Source of the DNA: Alicyclobacillus fastidiosus
Lineage (GTDB): Bacteria; Bacillota; Bacilli; Alicyclobacillales; Alicyclobacillaceae
Reading direction: 5' to 3'
Length of the DNA stretch: 64,000 nt
NCBI RefSeq assembly: GCF_026651875.1
Contig: NZ_CP104067.1
Coordinates: 930,001 to 994,000, forward strand
The notes under the pieces were generated by a model that made no database searches, was not told the origin of the DNA, and saw nothing but the letters and a program-made list of their open reading frames with translations. This document shows positions 51,374 through 58,138 of this stretch, in pieces; position 1 is the first letter of the stretch, and each line of letters starts with the position of its first letter. A program made the position numbers and the translations under genes.

Positions 51374-52225
51374 GTGGCGAACCGAAGGATGATTAGCAAG
51401 TCGATTTCAGTGTCCGAGCAAGTGAATAGCATGTCGACTTTCGCGAGCCTTCTGTTCACGTGGATGATTGCACACGCTGACGACTTTGGGCGTATGCCGG
51501 GGTCGCCAGCGAAGGTGAAAGCTCTCGTTATGCCGATGCGTCCAGAGAGTGTTCACGAAGTGGAGAAAGCAATCCAAGAGATGGTCGAACAAGACCTGAT
51601 CACATGGTATGAAGTCTCCGGTGTTAGGTACATCCAGTTTAATACTTGGGAACGGCACCAGACCGGACTTCATAAGCGAACAAAGTCAGCTTTCCCTGAT
51701 CCTGCAGAGGGTTCCGAGCAAGTCACGGAAGTTCCGGGAATTTCACGGTCAACAGAAGAGAACTTAACAGAACTAGAACAGAACCTAACAGAACTAAAAG
51801 ACAAAGAACAGGGAGCATTAGTGCTACAGAGTGCCATTGAGGAAGTAGCAGCGACTGCACCGGCTGAACGAAAAGATTCGTCGTCATCGCTAAGACAACG
51901 GTATACGGATATTGAGCTAGGGCAAATTGCACGCGCTTACCAAGCCGAGGGCTTTGGCCAGATCACACCTATGGTCCGGGAGAAGCTCATTGCCATGCTC
52001 GAGGACTTCGATTTCGAGTGGGTGAGTGAGGCCTTCCTCGAGGCGGTGACGCACAAGGCAACGACCCTGGCCTACGTACAGACTGTACTCAACAACTGGC
52101 GTAAAGCCGGTCGGATTACGCGTGGGGAAACAAAGCCTGTTACGAGGCGTGAAGCCCGGGCCCCTAATGAGCCAGACAGCCGGTATGGCGAGTTCTACAA
52201 GCTGTTTCCGAAGACCGTGGGGTGA
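51374..52225 (+). CDS. Phage replication protein, DnaD-like
   Basis: A 283-residue protein: N-terminal winged-helix replisome-organiser type (RRMISKSISVSEQVNSMSTF, FTWMIAHADDFGRMPGSPAK, YIQFNTWERHQTGLHKRTKS), an acidic linker with a NLTEL repeat, and a C-terminal DnaD-like helical part (ITPMVREKLIAMLEDFDFEW). GTG start with AGGAGGG. Likely initiates phage DNA replication. Confidence 0.8.
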   Translation: MANRRMISKSISVSEQVNSMSTFASLLFTWMIAHADDFGRMPGSPAKVKALVMPMRPESVHEVEKAIQEMVEQDLITWYEVSGVRYIQFNTWERHQTGLHKRTKSAFPDPAEGSEQVTEVPGISRSTEENLTELEQNLTELKDKEQGALVLQSAIEEVAATAPAERKDSSSSLRQRYTDIELGQIARAYQAEGFGQITPMVREKLIAMLEDFDFEWVSEAFLEAVTHKATTLAYVQTVLNNWRKAGRITRGETKPVTRREARAPNEPDSRYGEFYKLFPKTVG

Positions 52226-52231
52226 CGCCAA

Positions 52232-52669
52232 ATGCCAAAGAGCAAGGTAAATATCAAACACCATCCGGCTCTACAGGAGATCACCGACGAAGAGTGGGAC
52301 GAGTACTTCCCGAAAACCGGGACGGAGTGGACTACGCTGGATATCCAGTACCTCGTCGACTGGTGGGGAAAGGACGATATCATCTCGCTCTCCTACGCAC
52401 TTGAGCGGCCCCCCTGGGATCTCTATCGCGTAATCCAAAAGCTTCGCAAGGAAGGCCATGACGTCCCGTACCTTCGAACGGCACGGAAGCGGAATGACGT
52501 CAAATTGCCGAAGTTGCCGGAACCGGTGCGTGGACATGGTAAGTATCGCTCTGTACCGCAGGTCGACTTTGCGATGGCGACGGTATTCGAGCAGCTCACC
52601 CTATGGGAAATGAACGAGGAGGATACAAGTGTCACAAGTCGATGCACCGAGCAAACCCACGTTGCTTGA
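52232..52669 (+). CDS. Phage protein of unknown function
   Basis: A 145-residue protein containing a helix-turn-helix-like region (DIQYLVDWWGKDDIISLSYA, RVIQKLRKEGHDVPYL). It starts six bases after the replication gene. A loader or DNA-binding role is possible. Confidence 0.6.
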   Translation: MPKSKVNIKHHPALQEITDEEWDEYFPKTGTEWTTLDIQYLVDWWGKDDIISLSYALERPPWDLYRVIQKLRKEGHDVPYLRTARKRNDVKLPKLPEPVRGHGKYRSVPQVDFAMATVFEQLTLWEMNEEDTSVTSRCTEQTHVA

Positions 52670-52781
52670 GATAGCAGCATACGTCACCAGGTACCTGATG
52701 GCCTTGGATATACCGGACGAGGCAAAGCGGGAAGCGTTGATCATGGTGGCAGATGAGTTTGAGGAGGAGGGAAGGACTTGA
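52629..52781 (+). CDS. Small acidic phage protein (50 aa)
   Basis: GTG 52629 with GAGGAGG upstream; product SQVDAPSKPTLLEIAAYVTR then an acidic end. It overlaps both neighbours (41 and 4 bases). Not recognised. Confidence 0.55.
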   Translation: MSQVDAPSKPTLLEIAAYVTRYLMALDIPDEAKREALIMVADEFEEEGRT

Positions 52782-53296
52782 GCGCGACTAACCGAGCGAA
52801 TCACAAGCGGAACGCAAATGATTCGTACCCGACGCCTTCATGGTGCACAGAGGCGATTGTGAGAGAGATTGTGTGGACAAGTGACAGTCGGGTGCTGGAA
52901 CCGTGTTGCGGTGATGGCGCTATCTCACGAGTGATTGAGCATGTGCAGTGGGTGTCTCATATCGAGTGGTGCGAGATACAGATGGGGCGAGACTTCCTCG
53001 AGTACGACTTCTTCGGCGAACGGTTCGACTTTGTCATCACCAATCCGCCATTTTCACTAGCGCAGGAGTTCGTCGAGAAGTCGCTGACACTCGCCAATTG
53101 CGTGATCATGCTCCTGCGACTGAACTTCCTTGCCTCTGGGAAGCGCAAAGAGTTCTGGGAGAAGCACCCGCCGACAGCGATTCACGTGTTGACCAAGCGG
53201 CCGAGTTTCACCGGGAACGGGACGGACGCAACAGACTATGCCTGGTTCGTTTGGGACACTACGGGACGACAGAAACACGGGATGTTTTGGATATGA
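52778..53296 (+). CDS. Phage DNA adenine methyltransferase-like protein
   Basis: A 172-residue SAM-dependent methyltransferase: motif I as VLEPCCGDGAIS and catalytic motif IV as FVITNPPFSLA. NPPF indicates N6-adenine (or N4-cytosine) methylation. It is short, with a small or absent target-recognition domain. TTG start overlaps the preceding stop. May protect phage DNA from restriction. Confidence 0.8.
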   Translation: MSATNRANHKRNANDSYPTPSWCTEAIVREIVWTSDSRVLEPCCGDGAISRVIEHVQWVSHIEWCEIQMGRDFLEYDFFGERFDFVITNPPFSLAQEFVEKSLTLANCVIMLLRLNFLASGKRKEFWEKHPPTAIHVLTKRPSFTGNGTDATDYAWFVWDTTGRQKHGMFWI

Positions 53297-53325
53297 CGCT
53301 AAGTGTATCAGAGAGGGTGATATGG

Positions 53326-53370
53326 ATGAGTGACTACTGGATGGTACGCCGTCAGCCCCACCTACGCTGA
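53326..53370 (+). CDS. Mini-ORF 1 of the array (14 aa)
   Basis: GAGGGTGAT precedes an ATG; product MSDYWMVRRQPHLR. The stop codon lies inside the right arm of the hairpin 53348-53374, as in leader peptides. Confidence 0.4.
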   Translation: MSDYWMVRRQPHLR

Positions 53371-53374
53371 CGGC
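53348..53374 (+). repeat. Array hairpin 1
   Basis: GCCGTCAG (53348-53355) pairs with CTGACGGC (53367-53374), 11-base loop. Confidence 0.75.
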
Positions 53375-53489
53375 ACTGGCAGCCACACTCGCTGCCCTTC
53401 CCAAGACACGTTGACTAGTATATCCAGTCTGGGGTGCAAAGTATGTCGAGTTGTTCAGTCTGAAGATTATGGACTTTGGAGCGGCAAGA

Positions 53490-53510
53490 ATGCAGTGGAT
53501 GAGTAACTGA
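53490..53510 (+). CDS. Mini-ORF 2 of the array, MQWMSN
   Basis: ATG CAG TGG start with GGAG eight to twelve bases upstream; stop TGA six bases before the long hairpin. Confidence 0.4.
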   Translation: MQWMSN

Positions 53511-53516
53511 GGACGG

Positions 53517-53566
53517 GTGGGAACGACAGACCAAGAAGGTAGGATTCTCAGCGATGTCGTTCCCAC
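53517..53566 (+). repeat. Array hairpin, type A copy 1
   Basis: Perfect 12-base arms GTGGGAACGACA (53517-53528) and TGTCGTTCCCAC (53555-53566) with a 26-base loop. Confidence 0.9.
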
Positions 53567-53631
53567 GGCGTGCTACATCGTATTAAAAATTCCATCAGAC
53601 GCATACAGACAGATGCCCAGTGATATGTAAC

Positions 53632-53690
53632 GCCTGTGGGGACCGAGTTGGGCTATTAATCGGTTCGAGGAGTGAGGTGCCCCCACAGGC
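53632..53690 (+). repeat. Array hairpin, type B copy 1
   Basis: GCCTGTGGGG (53632-53641) and CCCCACAGGC (53681-53690), with an inner ACCGA/TCGGT stem. Preceded by ATATGTAA like copy 2. Confidence 0.9.
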
Positions 53691-53766
53691 TTGATATAAG
53701 ATAGTCAGATCCTTATCGGATGGATAGGTACGAATATCGGACAAGACAGAGCAGAAGGTGACACGA

Positions 53767-53793
53767 ATGCAGTGGCTGGGTAACCGGGGATGA
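53767..53793 (+). CDS. Mini-ORF 3 of the array, MQWLGNRG
   Basis: ATGCAGTGG start with AAGGTG upstream; ends directly before the second type A hairpin. Confidence 0.4.
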   Translation: MQWLGNRG

Positions 53794-53795
53794 AG

Positions 53796-53839
53796 GGGAA
53801 CGACAAGACGAGTGGTTGGGACACTGACCTGTCGTTCCC
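53796..53839 (+). repeat. Array hairpin, type A copy 2
   Basis: GGGAACGACA (53796-53805) and TGTCGTTCCC (53830-53839), the same arms as copy 1 with a different loop. Confidence 0.9.
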
Positions 53840-53919
53840 AAGCTGTACGGTGTGTCATATCATAATCCAATTCCCGTCAGACGGATATCGACGGATGTCT
53901 AAATACGGGAGTGATTTGA

Positions 53920-53949
53920 ATGCAGTGGGTGAGTGAGGGACATATGTAA
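53920..53949 (+). CDS. Mini-ORF 4 of the array, MQWVSEGHM
   Basis: ATGCAGTGG start with GGGAGTG upstream; its stop TAA is one base before the second type B hairpin. Confidence 0.4.
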   Translation: MQWVSEGHM

Positions 53950-53950
53950 T

Positions 53951-54007
53951 CGTCTATGGGGACGACCATAACCCTCTGGGTGATCGACGTTTTGCTCCCC
54001 ACAGACG
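53951..54007 (+). repeat. Array hairpin, type B copy 2
   Basis: CGTCTATGGGGA (53951-53962) and TCCCCACAGACG (53996-54007), one A-C mismatch. An inner ACCC/GGGT stem is present. Confidence 0.9.
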
Positions 54008-54019
54008 TATTTGAATCCT

Positions 54020-54048
54020 TGAGAGATGGCCGTGGCTGGCCAGTCTCA
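54020..54048 (+). repeat. Array hairpin between type B copy 2 and the last mini-ORF
   Basis: TGAGA/TCTCA outer stem with TGGCC/GGCCA inner stem. Confidence 0.65.
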
Positions 54049-54132
54049 CAGGCTTGAGACAGTATAGTAAGTCTTTTTCCTCGGCGTTACGTACAGGTGC
54101 CCGACAGGACACAGGTGGAGGGATGAGCATAG

Positions 54133-54273
54133 ATGCAGTGGCTGAGTGAGAACAAGGGGGCAGATACCTGTGAACTGAGTCCCGCTCTGCTCATATACAG
54201 GGCTTGTTACCCCCCTCGGTCCTGGCATATTGTATGCGATTGTGCATCAGCGGTTACACATTATTTGCAGTGA
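54133..54273 (+). CDS. Last MQW frame of the array (46 aa)
   Basis: Starts MQWLSENKGADTCELSPA behind GGTGGAGGG and runs to 54273 because no stop follows the conserved start codons. It spans the place where the other modules have a hairpin. It ends 18 bases before the DUF1064 gene. It may be a module whose mini-ORF lost its stop. Confidence 0.4.
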   Translation: MQWLSENKGADTCELSPALLIYRACYPPRSWHIVCDCASAVTHYLQ

Positions 54274-54291
54274 ATTCGGGGAGGTGCAAGA

Positions 54292-54687
54292 GTGACGAGG
54301 GTAGGTTCGATTCCGAGGCGTGGCAACAAATACGGAGCAAAGAAGCAATTCGCAGGCCAGATATTTGACTCCAAGGCCGAGCGCGACTACTACCTATATC
54401 TGCTTTCACTACAGCAGTCAGGAGAGGTCACCGACATACGCTTGCAGCCGCAGTTTGAACTGCAGCCATCGTACAAGGTGGCCGGACACAAGCGTTCGGC
54501 TATCAAGTACACGGCTGACTTCGAGGTCGTGTATGCGGACGGCCGGCGCGAGGTGGTCGATGTGAAGGGTTTTGCCGCCCGAGACTTCAGCCTGCGCAAG
54601 CGGATGTTTGAGTATCGCTATGGAGTGCCGCTGACAGTGGTGAAGCCTGAAGAGATACCTAGGATGAGAGGAGGAAACGACACATAA
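54292..54687 (+). CDS. DUF1064 phage nuclease-like protein
   Basis: A 131-residue protein with the DUF1064 pattern: RGNKYGAKKQFAGQIFDSKA, YYLYLLSLQQSGEVTDIRLQ, YTADFEVVYADGRREVVDVK. This resembles the catalytic E-x-D-x-VDVKG core of restriction-endonuclease-fold and Holliday-junction nucleases. GTG follows GGGGAGGTGCAAGA. Confidence 0.82.
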   Translation: MTRVGSIPRRGNKYGAKKQFAGQIFDSKAERDYYLYLLSLQQSGEVTDIRLQPQFELQPSYKVAGHKRSAIKYTADFEVVYADGRREVVDVKGFAARDFSLRKRMFEYRYGVPLTVVKPEEIPRMRGGNDT

Positions 54688-54761
54688 CATGTCAATATTT
54701 TGTCTGTCAACGGAATATTAAGGAATATGGAAAAATATATATGAGAACAGGAGACGTTGGG

Positions 54762-54779
54762 CCCCTTTACTGAGAGGGG
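54762..54779 (+). promoter_or_regulatory. Hairpin masking a ribosome-binding site
   Basis: CCCCT (54762-54766) pairs with AGGGG (54775-54779), and AGGGG is the Shine-Dalgarno of the membrane peptide starting at 54789. The stem would keep the message untranslated. Confidence 0.5.
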
Positions 54780-54788
54780 ATACTAACA

Positions 54789-54905
54789 TTGAAAGACATC
54801 ACGTCCGCCCTGAAAATCGCTCTTCTGCTGCTTCAAGTCGCTGCCGGCATATTGCGACTGGTGCGTCAATGGAAGCGCAAAAAGTCCAAAAGATCACGTG
54901 TGTAA
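54789..54905 (+). CDS. 38-aa membrane peptide with basic tail
   Basis: TTG start nine bases after AGGGG. One hydrophobic helix (LKIALLLLQVAAGILRLV) followed by a strongly basic tail (RQWKRKKSKRSRV). This is the profile of small phage holin-like or type I toxin peptides. A hairpin covers its ribosome-binding site. Confidence 0.6.
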   Translation: MKDITSALKIALLLLQVAAGILRLVRQWKRKKSKRSRV

Positions 54906-55169
54906 GGTGCAGCTTACACAACTTTTGATTTAGCGAATTCAAGGGGGCTCGCGCCTTCCTGTACTCACTTTCGCCAGAGTCTAACGTGCAGTCTTCAAGC
55001 AGCATCCCGTAGCACTCTAACTGTATGCAGTCTATATCATCCATACCACAGTTATTCACTATATAAACGATAAATACAGCGCCCAGAAGAGCAAATAGGC
55101 AGAGACTATGGTCGAAAATGTAATCGACACTATATTCGGAACATTACGTGTGTAAGTGAAGGTGAGGGC
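54906..55169. other. AT-rich stretch with no supported gene
   Basis: 264 bases. A leftward frame (about 54799-55059) has no ribosome-binding site and overlaps the membrane peptide; it is not accepted. An antisense RNA to the peptide could start here but no promoter is clear. Confidence 0.4.
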
Positions 55170-55292
55170 ATGGAACAGCGCAGCAGATCATTATATCCAG
55201 TGGTATATAACGGAATTATCTTCGATCCGCTGGAGGGTCATTGTTGGGATACATTGTGCGACACTTGTTTGTGTTTGCCGTTAAGGGGCTGA
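55170..55292 (+). CDS. Small Cys-rich phage peptide (40 aa)
   Basis: ATG with AAGGTGAGGGC upstream; product EQRSRSLYPVVYNGIIFDPL then a Cys-rich end (HCWDTLCDTCLCLPLRG). It overlaps the next membrane-protein frame by about 50 bases. Confidence 0.45.
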   Translation: MEQRSRSLYPVVYNGIIFDPLEGHCWDTLCDTCLCLPLRG

Positions 55293-55417
55293 TTTACATC
55301 TTTGCGGTCGCGTTTTACGTTACCCTATACCTTGTCGCATCACCTATGTACATCAGGCGAGCATGGCGATGGTACAAGGCAAGTCACAACACGGAAAACA
55401 GAATAAGGTTTAGGTGA
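55244..55417 (+). CDS. Small membrane protein (57 aa)
   Basis: TTG 55244 is six bases after GGAGGG; an adjacent TTG at 55241 is alternative. It has one long hydrophobic region (FVFAVKGLIYIFAVAFYVTL) then a basic tail. Possibly a membrane-active phage protein; not recognised. Confidence 0.5.
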   Translation: MGYIVRHLFVFAVKGLIYIFAVAFYVTLYLVASPMYIRRAWRWYKASHNTENRIRFR

Positions 55418-55427
55418 TAAATCACAG

Positions 55428-55450
55428 GCCGTCCTTCTGGATGGCTTTTT
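55428..55450 (+). terminator. Rho-independent terminator
   Basis: GCCGTCC-TTCT-GGATGGC followed by TTTTT. The left arm can alternatively pair with GGACGGCC at 55486-55493. Confidence 0.8.
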
Positions 55451-55509
55451 CATTTCTTCACAAAGAGACCGCCCAGGAATGGACTGGACGGCCAAGTGAA
55501 GAGAGGGTG

Positions 55510-55620
55510 TGCACGAAGAGAGAAGTGTTGTCGCCTTTGGGAGAAGAAATGGCTCCAAACGAACAACTCATCGTCGCGGACGGGAATCGCATCCGCAATT
55601 TTCCCGTGCCTCAAGCATAA
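55510..55620 (+). CDS. Possible small protein (36 aa), weak
   Basis: GTG start in a GAGAGGGTGTGC context; product CTKREVLSPLGEEMAPNEQL and a short end. No family recognised; may be non-coding. Confidence 0.25.
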   Translation, partial: CTKREVLSPLGEEMAPNEQLIVADGNRIRNFPVPQA

Positions 55621-55696
55621 ACCCACGCGCGGCTATTATTGTCTCTGGAAATGATACGGTGATTGCAAAACAAACCCCATGTAAGAGGTGGTGACG

Positions 55697-56389
55697 ATGG
55701 CTCTATGTGGCGCAAAGACGAGATCCGGTGGGAAGTGCAAGAACGCCCCCATGGAGAATGGTCGTTGTCGCTTACATGGTGGGAAGTCAACTGGCGCACC
55801 CGCGGCAAAGATGAAAGGCAATCAGAACGCTGTCAGACATGGCTTCTTCCGTCGCATCTTCCCTGACGACGATGAAACCTTGGCGATCATCAACGAGATC
55901 GACGCGAAGTCTCCACTCGACATCTTGTGGGAAAACATCGTGATTCAGTACACCGCTATTGTTCGGGCCCAGCGCATCATGTGGGTTCAGGACCATGAAG
56001 ACCATTCGGAGTTTGTCATAGCTGAATCGTCAGGACTTGATTCCGAAACGGTCACCAAGATGGTTCAGCCCGCGTGGGCCAAGCAGCGTAGCTTCCTTGA
56101 GGCTCAGTCGCGTGCAATGGCATCTCTTGAGCGGATGATTACGCGGTACGAAGAAATGTTGCCGGACGGTCTGCGGATGGAAGAGCAGCGGCTCAAGCTG
56201 GCGAAGCTGAAGGCCGATATAGAGCGCGTAAGCACCCCGGACGCTGAAGATGTCGAGGACTGGATTACAGCGGTTGAGGTGGTCGCTGAGAGGCGCAGGA
56301 AGAGGAAGAAGGGTGACGATGGCGCGACGTCAGCAGATGGTGCCCAATGGAACGAAGGTGGCGTTGAAGGTTTGGTACTACTGGGGTGA
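55697..56389 (+). CDS. Terminase small subunit-like / phage DNA-binding protein (YqaS-like)
   Basis: A 230-residue protein: CGAKTRSGGKCKNAPMENGR, a CRLHGGKSTGAP metal-binding motif, GNQNAVRHGFF, then a helical body with a long coiled coil. The HGG...G-x-N-A-x-HG pattern occurs in PBSX-type terminase small subunits. ATG 55697 follows GAGGTGGTGACG. A separate P27-type small subunit sits beside TerL at 62343, so this one may act elsewhere, for example in DNA recognition. Confidence 0.65.
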   Translation: MALCGAKTRSGGKCKNAPMENGRCRLHGGKSTGAPAAKMKGNQNAVRHGFFRRIFPDDDETLAIINEIDAKSPLDILWENIVIQYTAIVRAQRIMWVQDHEDHSEFVIAESSGLDSETVTKMVQPAWAKQRSFLEAQSRAMASLERMITRYEEMLPDGLRMEEQRLKLAKLKADIERVSTPDAEDVEDWITAVEVVAERRRKRKKGDDGATSADGAQWNEGGVEGLVLLG

Positions 56390-56549
56390 CCGACGAAGAC
56401 ACGACCAGGATAATCCGCTGAAACTGCTCCAGGACGCGCTGACTGGCGTTGTATGGGAAGACGATCGGTGGGTACTGCCCTAGGTGATGGACTTTGATGT
56501 GGACAAGCAGAACCCGAGGTTGGAGATAGAGATTGAAGTGTTGGGATAA
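56319..56549 (+). pseudogene. rusA: RusA-family Holliday-junction resolvase remnant with in-frame TAG
   Basis: The frame from ATG 56319 encodes VALKVWYYWGDRRRHDQDNP LKLLQDALTGVVWEDDRW-type sequence, the RusA core with D-x-DN and DD catalytic residues. TAG at 56481-56483 interrupts it. After the stop the same frame gives VMDFDVDKQNPRLEIEIEVLG and TAA, the normal RusA C terminus. The N-terminal half of the family is missing, and the frame overlaps the upstream gene. It is probably decayed, or a truncated protein is used. Confidence 0.75.
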
Positions 56550-56553
56550 AGAA

Positions 56554-56582
56554 CACCGCACAGCATGGACGACTGGGCGGTG
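56554..56582 (+). repeat. Hairpin element 1 (ACCGC family)
   Basis: CACCGC (56554-56559) pairs with GCGGTG (56577-56582), loop 17 bases. It is similar in sequence to the elements at 55469-55493 and 56684-56709. Confidence 0.5.
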
Positions 56583-56683
56583 CCTATCGGTGAGCGGACG
56601 GTGAGGCCGCCGAAAGTAACTTCACCGATTGTTCCACAGAGTATTCATGACCACTCATGGTAACGCCGGAAGAGATAAAAAAT

Positions 56684-56709
56684 ACCGCCACAGTATTCTG
56701 CCGGGCGGT
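56684..56709 (+). repeat. Hairpin element 2 (ACCGCC family)
   Basis: ACCGCC (56684-56689) pairs with GGCGGT (56704-56709), preceded by an A-rich run. It lies in a 300-base gap (56550-56847) with no gene. Confidence 0.55.
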
Positions 56710-56847
56710 CATTCAAGGGGGTATAGAGCTAAGGAGTTAGCAATTTAGCAACCGTGCCTAGTATCACCGAACGAGACGAGATTCATACACACGAAGAGTA
56801 ATCCACAGGATATTCACAACCTTCTGTGCATAAGTGGAGGTGAGGGT

Positions 56848-57567
56848 GTGCAACAACAGGGCGAAAAATTAGAGCAGCAGTCTTTTGAACTCGAGGCCGT
56901 TTACTTCAGCGACAGAGAGCGATTCTTGATTGAACGACTTCGAGAGTTCCGTACCATAGACGTGGAGATTGCCATACAAGAGCGTAAGATGCGTGGGATT
57001 GGTTTGATTCATGAGCCGCGCATCACTCCTAAGGGGCCAGAAGAGGATTATCTAGCGTATCATCTGCCTAGTGAACTGACTGAACATCAACAAGAGACGA
57101 AAGCCATCATCGAGCGACATGTGAGACCTGAGGAATTTCGCTATATATACGCATCCCGGGCACGTGTGGCGAAATGCTTGAGCAACGGCGAAACGGACGA
57201 CCCGATAGAACGTGCCCAACTGAGAAGCATTGGGCGAAAACTGTATCGAGGCGATGAAGACCGTATCGAACTGACGGATACAGAGCGCGTCGCCGACCTA
57301 AGGTTGGCTGAACGTGCCGAGGCAGAGCAGGTGTATGAGATGCTGAAGGAGCGCAAGGAAATTATCTCGTTTGCTCTCGAGGAGATGAAACGCTGGTATC
57401 ACGAGTGGTACTTGATTCTCTGGCACAAATACGTCATGGACCAGCATTGGAAAGAGGTATGCAGGATCGCGGCGCGGAACGGCGTAGCGTTGACGGATGA
57501 GGAATACCGATTAGCGCGGAAGAAGGCGTTACATCAGTTTGACAAGTGGGCAGTTGGATTAGATTGA
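56848..57567 (+). CDS. ArpU-like phage late transcription regulator
   Basis: A 239-residue helical protein. The C-terminal part has a sigma-like/ArpU profile (WYLILWHKYVMDQHWKEVCR, RIAARNGVALTDEEYRLARK, ALHQFDKWAVGLD). It sits between early and packaging genes, the usual place of ArpU/RinA-type late-gene activators. GTG follows GGAGGTGAGG. Its last 24 bases are duplicated at 59342-59365. Confidence 0.65.
   Translation: MQQQGEKLEQQSFELEAVYFSDRERFLIERLREFRTIDVEIAIQERKMRGIGLIHEPRITPKGPEEDYLAYHLPSELTEHQQETKAIIERHVRPEEFRYIYASRARVAKCLSNGETDDPIERAQLRSIGRKLYRGDEDRIELTDTERVADLRLAERAEAEQVYEMLKERKEIISFALEEMKRWYHEWYLILWHKYVMDQHWKEVCRIAARNGVALTDEEYRLARKKALHQFDKWAVGLD
57538..57561 (+). repeat. Direct repeat: 3' end of the ArpU-like gene, copy 1
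   Basis: Begins TTTGACAAGTGGGCAGT and encodes FDKWAVGL. It matches 59342-59365 at 22 of 24 positions. Confidence 0.85.
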
Positions 57568-57781
57568 TATTTTATTCACTGAATTGGGGCGTTGAAGAGG
57601 ATTTGAAATATCCAAACACTCCGTAATGTTTCCTGTAACGTATTTACACAGATTGTAAAACGAGGTAAGGTGAATCAATACCGAATGCATGTTTTTTGAT
57701 ACATGAGCCGTTTGCTTTGGCCCTTGGGTCAGAGGAGCGGCTTTTTTGGTAAATCAGGTAGCCTCATGGGAGGAATTGTTT

Positions 57782-57985
57782 TTGCAACATGGAACAGTGA
57801 AGTGGTTTAATGGTGAAAAGGGATTCGGTTTTATCCAAGTTGAAGGTGGAGACGATGTATTCGTTGACTTCAGCGCAATTCAAAGCAGTGGTTTTCGTAC
57901 ATTGGATGAAGGTCAACGTGTTGAATTCGACGTCACTGACGGTCCAAAAGGTCCACAAGCCGCTAACGTGGTTGTTGTAGGTTAA
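57782..57985 (+). CDS. csp: Cold-shock protein
   Basis: A 67-residue CspA-family protein: [20 protein letters not shown] with the RNP1 motif, [10 protein letters not shown] with RNP2, and [17 protein letters not shown] 57782 is seven bases after GGGAGGA and gives the family-typical N terminus; the longer frame is not supported. It binds single-stranded RNA or DNA and aids translation at low temperature. It lies inside the prophage, upstream of a desaturase. Confidence 0.92.
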   Translation: MQHGTVKWFNGEKGFGFIQVEGGDDVFVDFSAIQSSGFRTLDEGQRVEFDVTDGPKGPQAANVVVVG

Positions 57986-58138
57986 CCAAACATAGTTAAA
58001 ACTATGTAGACCATTCTGCATGGGCTTTCCGTTTCCGGAAGAGGGTTGTTGAGTGTATTTCAACAATAGGAGAAAACCAGCTTCTGAATACGTTTACGCC
58101 GTTACCTCATTCCTTTTTCTTCGAAATAAGAAAGGAAG

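Larger units (their letters stand above)
53297..54273 (+). repeat. Array of mini-ORF plus hairpin modules
   Basis: About 1 kb between the methyltransferase and the DUF1064 gene contains no long gene but a repeated pattern: Shine-Dalgarno, a tiny frame usually starting ATGCAGTGG (Met-Gln-Trp), then a GC-rich long-arm hairpin, then an AT-rich linker. Two hairpin types alternate: GGGAACGACA-type (53517-53566, 53796-53839) and CTGTGGGGA-type (53632-53690, 53951-54007). A further hairpin opens the array (53348-53374) and another lies at 54020-54048. Arms are conserved between copies while loops differ. I know no named element with this structure. Confidence 0.75.

Noticed and set aside
53297..54273. 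CRISPR array
   Set aside because: Repeats are not identical units with uniform spacers; the pattern is paired hairpin arms with mini-ORFs.
53297..54273. GOLLD or ROOL giant phage RNA
   Set aside because: Size is similar, but I could not match remembered conserved motifs of those families; a covariance search is needed to exclude them fully.
54799..55059. Leftward frame with a hydrophobic upstream extension
   Set aside because: No ATG, GTG or TTG before the hydrophobic part, no ribosome-binding site, and it overlaps a better small gene.
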